From positions 1 to 50,982 of the forward strand of contig NZ_QMEY01000040.1 of NCBI RefSeq assembly GCF_003315795.1: 50,982 nucleotides of DNA. The letters run 5' to 3'. A model generated the notes under the pieces. It was given only the letters and a program-made list of their open reading frames with translations. It ran no database searches and had not been told where the DNA came from. The stretch comes from Spongiactinospora rosea (GTDB lineage Bacteria > Actinomycetota > Actinomycetes > Streptosporangiales > Streptosporangiaceae). The translations under genes and the position numbers were made by a program. Below are positions 41,602 through 49,236 of the stretch, one piece after another. Position 1 is the first letter of the stretch. Every line of letters begins with the position of its first letter.

Positions 41602-42123
41602 CCGAGATGCTCGGCCGCCCCGGTGCGTCCGTTCACCTGAGTATGGCCCTGTTGTGGCAAGGTGGGTGAAGGCGGTATTCGGGGCTATTGCCGGTAAGCC
41701 TCGCCTCCATTGATGATCGGCGAGGAACTGGTCAGGTCCTACCGAGAACGCGGAATACGACGTCGCGTTCATGGCTGTGCGCTCGTATCAGGCCCCGGCC
41801 GCCATTCACCGGGGGCGGCGGCGCGGCGGCGATCACGGAGTGGCAGGCGGCCGGGAGTCGGCTCCGCTCGGCCTTCGCTTTCAGCAGGTCTGGCCGGGGA
41901 TCGTGGAGGGCGTGAGCCGGCGGCTCTCGTCCTGACCGGAGCCTGCGGCGCGGGCCGGGAGTCCATACGGCGGAGCCCGGTGCCCGCCGCCGCCCGCCCG
42001 TGGTCGCGCGCGTCCGGGGTGCGGTTCGGCGTACTTTTCGATCTTCGCAACTCGATCGGACGGAAAGCCGGATACCGCCATCTCCCGGGACGGCGGCTGG
42101 CCCGCCAGGGCGGGTACGCCGGT
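41602..42123. other. gene-free, probably decayed region
   Basis: No frame here has an RBS, family motif or steady codon bias. A short stretch near 41760-41930 has coding-like composition without a complete frame. Together with the adjacent pseudogene, it looks like degraded former coding DNA. Confidence 0.4.
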
Positions 42124-42389
42124 TCAGGATGCCGCGGTCTCCAGGTGGCGGGCCGGCGGGGTGACCTCGATGTCGGCGTACGGCCGGATCGGCAGGCTGG
42201 TCGTCGGCGTCGGCGGCCGGCCAGATGCCGATGTTGGCGCGGGCGGCCCAGGATGCGCCAGAAGTGGCGGATCGTCCCCGCGGCCATGAGTTCGCGCCCC
42301 CGGGCCTTTTCCCGTTCGATCAGTGCCGCGCTCTCGACGGCGGGGAACTCGTAGGCGCGGGCCCCGTCGACACGTACCAGGAAATCCAT
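42124..42389 (-). pseudogene. muconolactone-isomerase-like protein, frameshifted
   Basis: From ATG 42389 the minus strand reads MDFLVRVD...LIEREKARGRELMAAGTIRHFWRILGRP, the start of muconolactone delta-isomerase-like proteins of about 90-95 residues. The frame then fails: continuing it gives Arg-rich nonsense, while ANIGIWPAADADD is found one frame over and SLPIRPYADIEVTPPARHLETAAS in the third. Two small indels (around 42240 and 42200) are therefore needed to rebuild the family sequence. Likely nonfunctional. Original function would be ring-cleavage product isomerisation or a related small-molecule role. Confidence 0.75.
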
Positions 42390-42469
42390 GCTCTCTTCCT
42401 TCCGTGAGCGGTGGTTCTGCCCGCTGACGCGGCTTGTGTCCCGGCGCGTCGTACCGGACTGTTAGAGGA

Positions 42470-42991
42470 ATGAGGATCTCGATCGCACTTGTCGCCGTGC
42501 TGCTCTTATCCACCCTGGGTGGCTGTGGTGTGGTGCGGGTGCAGGGAGCCGAGCAGCAGGCAGTGTCGCCGTCGCCATCACCCTTGCTTCCCTGCCCGGA
42601 AGCCGTTGAGGGGCCGATGCCCGGCCCTTGCGTGACGATGCCGTCCTGGGAGCAGAAGCACGCGGAAAATAAGGCATATCGCCAGCGGGCCCCGCTTTCT
42701 TCTGAGGCGGCTGCGGAGGGCGAGCCCGTGGCCGAGGCGCTGCGGGGCGGACTCGCCGACCTGCGTGAGCGGAGACTGTACGGCGAGGTCCATGTGGCGA
42801 AGGTGGTACGAGCGGTGGCCCCGCCGGGGACGAACGTCGTCATCAGGGCGGGAGGCGCGCGCTCGGCGGTGGTGTTCGCCATCGAATTGCCGGGAGGATG
42901 CGTGACCGGCTTTTACGACGAGCGTGAGTCGGAGGTGGAGGTGGGGGGCTACATCAGTGACGGTGGTTGCCTGGCGGCTCCCGGTCATTGA
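42470..42991 (+). CDS. hypothetical lipoprotein
   Basis: 173 residues from ATG 42470, with AGAGGA close upstream. N-terminal signal ISIALVAVLLLSTLGGC gives a good lipobox (LGGC, Cys19). The mature part has a Pro/Ser spacer (SPSPSPLLPCP), a helical middle, then a beta-like C terminus (NVVIRAGGARSAVVFAIELPGGCVTGFYD). No family recognised. It is isolated between the pseudogene and a 630-bp gene-free stretch. Confidence 0.75.
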   Translation: MRISIALVAVLLLSTLGGCGVVRVQGAEQQAVSPSPSPLLPCPEAVEGPMPGPCVTMPSWEQKHAENKAYRQRAPLSSEAAAEGEPVAEALRGGLADLRERRLYGEVHVAKVVRAVAPPGTNVVIRAGGARSAVVFAIELPGGCVTGFYDERESEVEVGGYISDGGCLAAPGH

Positions 42992-43624
42992 CCTCTGGCT
43001 CCACCGGCATCGTGACCATCCAGGCCGCGGGCGGGTTCCCCGGTCCCGGCGTGGGCTCTGGCCTGGGGTCGCGGCTCCGGCCCGGCGCGGTGGAGGCGGG
43101 GGCCATGGCGGTACGGGAGCCGCTGGCGACCTGATCGGCGGTGTTGACAAGGAGCCCTTGTATTCCTATCGTTTTAGTGGGATTTGAGATGCCTGTCGGC
43201 GGTGAGTGCTCCCGCCGGTCCGGGTGTTCGATGAATTCGGGCATTCCGTGTGCGCTGAATGGCATTCCGATCGCACGATTCGCTACTCGTGATTTCATGC
43301 TCCGCGTCGCCCGGAAAAACGGGCCGACCGATGGTATTGACGCGATCACGGATAGTTCATTAACGTTGCACCATGACATCGGGCCTGCTTCTGGTGGCTC
43401 GTCTGCACGTTGATTTCAAGCGGCAGGCGAGCGCACTCTGTCCATTCGTCACTCCCTAGCCGGTCGCAGTTCAGGGCGTCGGGCTCCAGTTTTGGCAGCA
43501 TCCATTTTTCGCCGAGTCCTCATGTCGCCTGTTCTGTTCGCCTTCGGCCTTAATGGCACTTATCAGACCTTCGCCATTTCCCCGAAGGCGGCACCTTGCC
43601 GCCAGCGAAAGGAGCTGGAACAGC
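42992..43624. other. gene-free stretch with AT-richer segment
   Basis: About 630 bp with no credible gene. The part around 43130-43400 is visibly richer in A and T than the surroundings and may hold the promoter of the sulfatase operon; a hydrophobic or conserved product is not encoded in any frame. No repeat of the dispersed family occurs here. Confidence 0.4.
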
Positions 43625-45046
43625 ATGAGTGGTGGACGAACAGGGCGCGTTATCGAAGGGGCCGGGGTCAGTCGGCGGCGTTTTCTGACCGGATCGGCCG
43701 CGACGGCCGCGGCGGCGGTGGCGGCCACGTCGCCGGCGATTCCGGGATTCACCGGGGTGGCCTCCTCGGCCGCGCGTCCGAACGTGTTGCTGATCGTCAC
43801 CGACGATCAGCCCAAGCAGACCAACTGGGCGATCCAGAAGACCATCAACTGGCTCGGCGGGCAGGGCGTGACATTCTCCAACGGTCATGTCACGACCCCG
43901 CTGTGCGCGCCCTCGCGGTCATCGATCTTCTCCGGCCGCTATGCCCACAACCACGGCGTACGCAACAACGCGGCCTCGCTGAGCCTCGACCAGAGCACCA
44001 CCGTGCAGCGCCACCTCAAGCAGGCGGGGTACCGCACCGGGTTGTTCGGCAAATACCTCAACTCCTGGCCCCTTGCCGATGCCCCGCCGCACTTCGAGGA
44101 ATGGGCACTGTTACAGCCCGGATACGTCGACCGCCAGTGGAACGTCAACGGCACCGTCCAGACGATCAACGGCTACACCACGAACATCATCAGAAACCGC
44201 ACGCTGGCCTTCCTGGAGCGGGCCCGCACCGACACCCGCCCGTGGTTCGCCTACGTCACCCCGTACGCCTCGCACGAGCCCAACACGCCCGCCGCGCAGT
44301 ACGCCGACACGGTGGTGCCGGCCTGGAACGGCCGTCCCTCGGTCCCGGAGGCCGACCGGAGCGACAAGCCCGCGTATGTCCAGAACGCGACCAACACCCT
44401 GGCCGACGGCCGGGCGGTGCGCACCCGGCAACTGCGGACCCTGCTGTCCGTGGATGACGCGGTCCAGGCGTTCCGCGACAAGCTGGCGGCCATCGGGCAG
44501 CTCGACAACACGCTGGTCATCTACATCGGCGACAACGGGTTCCAGTGGGCCGACCATGGGCTGCTCGGGAAGGGGACACCGTACTCGCCCGCCCACGAGG
44601 TGCCGTTCTACCTGTCCTGGCCCGCCGGCGGCCTGGGCGGCGGGACCACCGACAACCGCATCGTCGCCAACATCGACATCGCGCCCACCATCCTCGCCGC
44701 GGCCGGGATCATCCCGGGCACCCCGCACGACGGCGAGTCGCTGCTGTCCGCGTTCGACCGCGATCATCTGCTGATCGAGTGGTGGAAGCAGGGCACCGCG
44801 GGCGTCAAGGACAGCTGGGCCTCGTTCGTGGCCAGGAACAGGCAGTACGTCGAGTACTACGACCTGCACACCGACACGAGCGGCAGGGTCTCCGGCACCG
44901 GGCAGGTCACCTTCCGCGAGTACTACGACCTCGTCAACGACCCCTACCAGCTCACCAACAGGCTCTATCAGGCGACCCCGGCCGACGAGCAGAACCTGGG
45001 CATCCCCACGCTGGCCGCCCGGCTCGCCGCCGACCGCCAGAGCTGA
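43625..45046 (+). CDS. Tat-exported sulfatase (type I, formylglycine-dependent)
   Basis: 473 residues from ATG 43625 (AAAGGAG upstream; a frame to 43553 exists). Twin-arginine signal SRRRFLTGSAAT with Ala-rich core (about 15-50), then the alkaline-phosphatase-fold sulfatase domain: metal site LLIVTDDQ, active-site motif LCAPSRSS in which Cys94 would become formylglycine, GKYLN, and GDNGFQWADHGLLGKG with the second metal ligands. It resembles arylsulfatase/N-sulfoglucosamine-type enzymes of actinomycetes. Substrate unknown. The maturase gene follows 66 bp downstream, and the Cys-type motif fits it. Confidence 0.95.
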   Translation: MSGGRTGRVIEGAGVSRRRFLTGSAATAAAAVAATSPAIPGFTGVASSAARPNVLLIVTDDQPKQTNWAIQKTINWLGGQGVTFSNGHVTTPLCAPSRSSIFSGRYAHNHGVRNNAASLSLDQSTTVQRHLKQAGYRTGLFGKYLNSWPLADAPPHFEEWALLQPGYVDRQWNVNGTVQTINGYTTNIIRNRTLAFLERARTDTRPWFAYVTPYASHEPNTPAAQYADTVVPAWNGRPSVPEADRSDKPAYVQNATNTLADGRAVRTRQLRTLLSVDDAVQAFRDKLAAIGQLDNTLVIYIGDNGFQWADHGLLGKGTPYSPAHEVPFYLSWPAGGLGGGTTDNRIVANIDIAPTILAAAGIIPGTPHDGESLLSAFDRDHLLIEWWKQGTAGVKDSWASFVARNRQYVEYYDLHTDTSGRVSGTGQVTFREYYDLVNDPYQLTNRLYQATPADEQNLGIPTLAARLAADRQS

Positions 45047-45112
45047 CACCGAGGCCGCGGCCCGTCCCCCTCCCACCGGCGCGGGCCGCGGCCACTTCCG
45101 AGAGGAGGCCCT

Positions 45113-46048
45113 ATGGCCGACCCCTGCTGCGGCCCCGGCCGCGAGCAGCCGACCGCTCTGGCGACCGTGCCGGTACGGCCGCCCGCCGCATCCCACCGCC
45201 ACGAGAGCATGATCCGGCTTCCGGGAGGGTCATTCCTGATGGGCGCGGAAGACGGGGACGGCTACCGTGCCGACGGGGAAGGGCCGATCAGGAGGATCGA
45301 GCTACGCCCCTTCCGAATCGAGGCGACGGCCGTGACCAACGCTCGCTTCGCCGCATTCGTCAAGGCCACCGGATACCGCACCGAGGCCGAGGGCTTCGGT
45401 TTCTCCTTCGTCTTCGCGGGCTTCCTCAACGCGGAGAACGCGCCGGCCGCGCAGGTCGTGCATGCCGCACCCTGGTGGCGCGCGGTGGCCGGCGCCTGCT
45501 GGAAACGGCCCGAGGGGCCCGGCTCGTCGATCACCCCCAGGCAGCATCACCCGGTCGTGCACGTCTCGTGGAACGACGCGCGGGCCTACTGCGAATGGTC
45601 GGGGACGCGGCTGCCGACCGAGGCGGAGTGGGAGTACGCCGCGCGGGGCGGGTTGGAGCGACGTCGTTACCCGTGGGGGGACGAACTGACGCCGGGCGGG
45701 CGGCATCTGTGCAATGTCTGGCAGGGCGATTTCCCGATGCTCAACACCGGCGAGGACGGTCACCTCGGCACCGCCCCGGCGAAGTCGTTCCGGCCCAATG
45801 GGTACGGCCTCTACAACGTCGTCGGCAATGTCTGGGAATGGTGCGCCGACTGGTTCAGCGCCGACTTCCACCGCACCGGGCCCCGCGAGAATCCGGCCGG
45901 GCCGCCTGAGGGCACCGCCAAGGTCATGCGGGGTGGTTCGTACATGTGCCACGAGTCGTACTGCAATCGCTATCGCGTCGCCGCGCGGTCCTCCAACACA
46001 CCGGACAGTTCAGCGGGCAACATCGGCTTCCGCGTGGCCGCTGGCTGA
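45113..46048 (+). CDS. formylglycine-generating enzyme
   Basis: 311 residues; ATG 45113 behind AGAGGAGG. Full FGE-sulfatase domain: IRLPGGSFLMGAED, VTNARFAAFV, HPVVHVSWNDARAYCEW, RLPTEAEWEYAARGG, YPWGDELTPGG, and the catalytic RGGSYMCHESYCNRYRVAARSSNTPD with the copper-binding cysteines Cys279 and Cys284. It oxidises the sulfatase Cys to formylglycine in the cytoplasm before Tat export of the folded enzyme. N-terminal 30 residues include a CC pair typical of actinobacterial forms. Co-transcribed with the sulfatase. Confidence 0.96.
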   Translation: MADPCCGPGREQPTALATVPVRPPAASHRHESMIRLPGGSFLMGAEDGDGYRADGEGPIRRIELRPFRIEATAVTNARFAAFVKATGYRTEAEGFGFSFVFAGFLNAENAPAAQVVHAAPWWRAVAGACWKRPEGPGSSITPRQHHPVVHVSWNDARAYCEWSGTRLPTEAEWEYAARGGLERRRYPWGDELTPGGRHLCNVWQGDFPMLNTGEDGHLGTAPAKSFRPNGYGLYNVVGNVWEWCADWFSADFHRTGPRENPAGPPEGTAKVMRGGSYMCHESYCNRYRVAARSSNTPDSSAGNIGFRVAAG

Positions 46049-46073
46049 AGGCGCTATGCCGCACGGCGACCCC

Positions 46074-46240
46074 GGCCCTTGCTGCGTCCGGACGCTTTCC
46101 CAGAGTCGGGCTGCGCCCGACGTTGGCGTTGGTCGTGTGCCGTGTGTTGTGGCTTGTCTTCTTTACGGCAAGCCGGCTCCAGCCGGAGGTCCGTCATCGG
46201 CCGGGGACCACATCCGGCCTTTCGCGCGCGTCGTGGTGCC
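46074..46240 (+). repeat. dispersed intergenic repeat, copy E
   Basis: Distant copy 7.4 kb from copy D: GTCGGGCTGCGCCCGACGTTGG, TTTACGGCAAGCCGGCTCCAGCC, GGAGGTCCGTCATCGGCCGG and CGGCCTTTCGCGCGCGTCGTGGTGCC follow the same order as in A and B. It fills the gap between the FGE stop and the convergent GntR gene. Confidence 0.75.
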
Positions 46241-46261
46241 TAGCCATTACCCTTGTCATCG

Positions 46262-47023
46262 TCAAGCTGGGTCGATGCGGTAGCGGTAGCGCAGGTCCCA
46301 CTGGTAGATCGGCAGAATGTAGGTGTTGACCTTCACCGCTCGATCGTCGGCGGTCCAGCCGATGTGGACGATGTCATAGACCCACTGCTCGCTGCTCATG
46401 CGCAGGAACCTGCGTTCCTCGGGCAGGGGTGGTCGTACGCGGATGCGCTCTTCGATCTCGGCCTGAGCATGGCCGAGTTCGGCCAGGCGGCTGCTGATCC
46501 CGCCGGCGCCCGGGTCTTGTTCGGCGATGGGCGTGCCGTCGGCGATCGTGCGCGGGATGTAGCTGGTGACGATCTGGATCGGTACGCCGTCGGCGCGCAT
46601 ACGGCGGGCGCGGATGATGACGCTGTCGGCGTCAGGGGCGACGCCGAGGAGGTCTGCGACGTGCTCGGGGGGCCGGCCGGGTCCGATGGTGTTGTCGGAG
46701 TCCAGTTGGTAGCCGCGTTCGACGAGCTCGGAGGCGAGCGCGCCACGGGCCCCGCCGCGTTCGCGATGTTCGCGGCTGTGCCGGACGGCGGCGTCGCGCA
46801 GGATCGGCGGTAGTTCGTGTACCCGGGTGCCGACGCCTCTTTCCACGCGTACGAGCCCTTCGTTCTTGAGGATCGTGAGCGCCCGGTTGACGGTGGCGCG
46901 GTGGACGGCGAGTTCTTCGGCGAGTTGCTCTTCGGTGGGCAGTAGGGTGCCGCGGGGGTAGACGCCGGTGTGGATGGCCGTGCGGATGGCCTCCGCGACC
47001 TCGTGGTAGCTGCTGGGGCTCAT
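46262..47023 (-). CDS. GntR/HutC-family regulator with UTRA domain
   Basis: 253 residues, ATG 47023. Winged helix (about 5-70; GTLLPTEEQLAEELAVHRATVNRALTILKNEGLVRVERGVGTRV) and UTRA domain (about 95-245; ADSVIIRARRMRADGVPIQIVTSYIPR). It is on the opposite strand to, and convergent with, the sulfatase-FGE pair; a palindrome just upstream of its start suggests autoregulation. Target genes cannot be assigned; nothing next to it is transcribed divergently with an obvious sugar or amino-acid function. Confidence 0.93.
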   Translation of the reverse strand: MSPSSYHEVAEAIRTAIHTGVYPRGTLLPTEEQLAEELAVHRATVNRALTILKNEGLVRVERGVGTRVHELPPILRDAAVRHSREHRERGGARGALASELVERGYQLDSDNTIGPGRPPEHVADLLGVAPDADSVIIRARRMRADGVPIQIVTSYIPRTIADGTPIAEQDPGAGGISSRLAELGHAQAEIEERIRVRPPLPEERRFLRMSSEQWVYDIVHIGWTADDRAVKVNTYILPIYQWDLRYRYRIDPA

Positions 47024-47039
47024 GAGGTCACCATAACGC

Positions 47040-47051
47040 TAGTACGTACTA
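47040..47051. promoter_or_regulatory. palindrome TAGTACGTACTA upstream of GntR gene
   Basis: Perfect 12-bp palindrome 17 bp upstream of the GntR start codon, a usual place for an autoregulatory GntR/HutC operator. Confidence 0.6.
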
Positions 47052-47184
47052 CATACTCATTGACCCAGCGCTCCGAGCCCCCTGTCCAGATCATGAGGGC
47101 GACCACGTAGCGCTCCCGCGGCACTGAGCAGGCAGGGTGGGCTGGAGATTTCGCTTCGGCGAGGGCGTGGACCCGGACGGGCGG

Positions 47185-47550
47185 TCAGTCGGGGAGCAGG
47201 TGGAAGGCTGTCAGCAGGCCGGTGAGGGCCAGGGTTCGCCGCAGGGCGCGGGGGACGTTGGCCAGGTCCATGGTCAGGCCGTGGGCGGCCAGGTGTTGCT
47301 GGCTGGCCAGGAGGCCGCGTGCGCCGGCGACGTCGCAGAAGGTGAGGCCGCCGGTCTCCACGGTGAGGTGTTTCCGGCCGGCGGCGGTCACCTTGGACAT
47401 GGTCGACACCAGCAGTGGAGCGGTGGCGATGTCGAGTGCGCCGTCCACGGCCAGGACGCTGCGGGTGGTGTCGCGGTGGTCAAGGTGGACCGTCAGGAAG
47501 GGCCCGCCGTACATCGGGCCGGGCGCGCGATCGGATGGGTGCTCGGGCAT
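47185..47550 (-). CDS. STAS-domain protein (anti-sigma factor antagonist-like)
   Basis: 121 residues from ATG 47550 with CGGAG upstream; the frame back to 47691 runs into the next gene and is not favoured. STAS fold: LTVHLDHRDTTRSVLAVDGALDIATAPLL, then KHLTVETGGLTFCDVAGARGLL. Anti-anti-sigma proteins carry a phosphorylated Ser after the Asp in this loop (DSSG); here it is DVAG, so phosphorylation control is lost or works otherwise. C-terminal helix LRRTLALTGLLTAFHL is typical. Confidence 0.85.
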   Translation of the reverse strand: MPEHPSDRAPGPMYGGPFLTVHLDHRDTTRSVLAVDGALDIATAPLLVSTMSKVTAAGRKHLTVETGGLTFCDVAGARGLLASQQHLAAHGLTMDLANVPRALRRTLALTGLLTAFHLLPD

Positions 47551-47675
47551 GGGGACTCCGATCCATGGCGGGCGACGAGCCTCCATGGGCATGTGGGCCC
47601 ATGCCAGGCGGGGTGACGATCTGCCCGTACCCGCAGCGCGCCTTCCGGAACCTGGGCCTGCGAGTCGGGCTTCCG

Positions 47676-49151
47676 TCAGACGGTGTGCCAAGGGCCGAAG
47701 GCGCTGCCGGGGCCGTTGGCGTTGCCGGTCGCCCAGAAGTTTCCGTCCCGGCCGCGGACGTAGACGCCGACCGTGCCGTCACGGAACTGGAGGACGGAAG
47801 GTCTTCCGGTGAACATGCCACCGTCGCTCAGCCTCCTCCACGCCTGCTCGAACAGCCCTCCGGGCTTCTTCTGCCCCTGAGCGTTCAGGCTTCCGTCGGC
47901 GAGCACGACGTAGGTGTGGAGGGTGCCGTCGGCGGCCAGGATGACCTCGGGATCGCCCGCGACGGCCATGGCCCCGCCGCCGGGAGAGGTCTGCTGCCAG
48001 GGGCCGAAGGCGGTACCGGGCCCGGAATCGCTGGTGCCGATGAGGGTGCCGCTCGGCGTGCGGACATAAAGGCCGGTGCCGCCGCCGGAGAACCGGACGA
48101 CGGCCGGCCTGCCGACGAATGAGCCGCCGTCCAGCCGGGTCCAGGCGGCATCGAAGGCCCCACCGGGCTGCTTCTGGCTCTGCCGGTTCAGGCTGCCGTC
48201 CGCGAGCACGGCGTACGTGGTGACCGTGCCATCAGTGTTCAGCACCATGGCCGGATCGCCGCTCACCCGCATCGCTCCGGCCGGGGAGGTCTGCTGCCAT
48301 GGCCCGAAGGCGCTGCCGGGACCGTTCGCGTTGCCCGTACCCATCACCGTGCCGAGGACGGAGCGGACGTAAGCGCCCACGGTGCCGTCCGCGAACTGGA
48401 GCACACTCGGACTGCCCACGCAGTTGCCGCCGCTGGTCAGCCGCTCCCACGGGGTGAACAGACCCCCGGGCTTCTTCTGGCCCCGGCCGTGCAGGTGCCC
48501 GCCCGGCTGCACCGCGTAGGAACCGATCCGCCCGTCCGGGAACAGCACCATCTCCGGACCGCCGAGGCCCGAGCCCCTGCCTGTCCACCAGGTGGTCTGC
48601 TTGCGCGCGCCGGGCCAGCCGAAGCTGATGTGGACGTGGTCGGTGTGCGGGCTGGAGCCGGAGTAGGCCGTCCATGCCTTGGTGTTGGTGGCCCAGATGC
48701 GGCGGTTCCAGATCACGTACATGATGCCCATGCGGCGGAGAATGGCGTGCTTGTTGCCCCATTGGTCCGTCGCCAGCATCCAGTTGACCAGGGCGTCGCC
48801 TTCGGCGCGCTGATTGGCGTCGTTGGCATTAAAGGGGTAGTCGAGGGCGCGGCCCTCCTTGTGCTCGCTCTGGCCGCGGACCCCGCAGGCGCGGCTGATG
48901 CCCAGATCAGGGCGTCCGTACGTGGCCCGCAGCAGGTCGCGGATCTCCACCACGCCGGGCTTGGCGGTCGGATCACAGTCGGTCTGGCCCTGCATGGGCT
49001 GGTAGCCGTCGATCTGCGGCCCGAACTCCGGCGTCGGCGGCGCCTTCGCCGCCGCTCCAGCCGCCGCCTGCCGCTCGTCGTCAACGGTCATCGAAAGGCC
49101 CCGTTCTCGCGCTCCTGTCGTGCTCGGATCGCCTCCGGGAATCTCGGGCAT
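47676..49151 (-). CDS. ARB_07466-like domain protein with C-terminal lectin-type beta-propeller
   Basis: 491 residues from ATG 49151 (ATG 49091, 20 residues later, is also possible). Residues about 45-200 form an ARB_07466-like domain: EIRDLLRATYGRPDLGI, SEHKEGRALDYPF, GIMYVIWNRRIWA and SPHTDHVHISFGWPGA; its His/Asp clusters resemble M15-type metal sites. Residues about 210-490 hold repeated blades of about 45 residues (FGPWQQTSP, DGTVTTYAVLADGSLN, QKKPGGLF) like PLL/tectonin lectin propellers. No signal peptide seen, odd for a likely wall-binding protein. Possible cell-wall peptidase or glycan binder. Confidence 0.85.
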   Translation of the reverse strand: MPEIPGGDPSTTGARERGLSMTVDDERQAAAGAAAKAPPTPEFGPQIDGYQPMQGQTDCDPTAKPGVVEIRDLLRATYGRPDLGISRACGVRGQSEHKEGRALDYPFNANDANQRAEGDALVNWMLATDQWGNKHAILRRMGIMYVIWNRRIWATNTKAWTAYSGSSPHTDHVHISFGWPGARKQTTWWTGRGSGLGGPEMVLFPDGRIGSYAVQPGGHLHGRGQKKPGGLFTPWERLTSGGNCVGSPSVLQFADGTVGAYVRSVLGTVMGTGNANGPGSAFGPWQQTSPAGAMRVSGDPAMVLNTDGTVTTYAVLADGSLNRQSQKQPGGAFDAAWTRLDGGSFVGRPAVVRFSGGGTGLYVRTPSGTLIGTSDSGPGTAFGPWQQTSPGGGAMAVAGDPEVILAADGTLHTYVVLADGSLNAQGQKKPGGLFEQAWRRLSDGGMFTGRPSVLQFRDGTVGVYVRGRDGNFWATGNANGPGSAFGPWHTV

Positions 49152-49236
49152 CGCGATCCCCGTGGCTTAGGGTGACTTTACCAGCACAATAAGTGATGTC
49201 GCCATCCTGGGGGCTGCCGGTTGCCGTTGTGGAAGG

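Noticed and set aside
41769..42389. 206-codon minus-strand gene
   Set aside because: Only its first 50 codons match a family; the remainder is Arg/Pro-rich out-of-frame sequence, so it is treated as a frameshifted pseudogene.
42434..42469. Upstream extension of the lipoprotein gene
   Set aside because: The extra 12 residues would put polar sequence before the signal peptide; the ATG at 42470 has the RBS and a proper lipoprotein signal.
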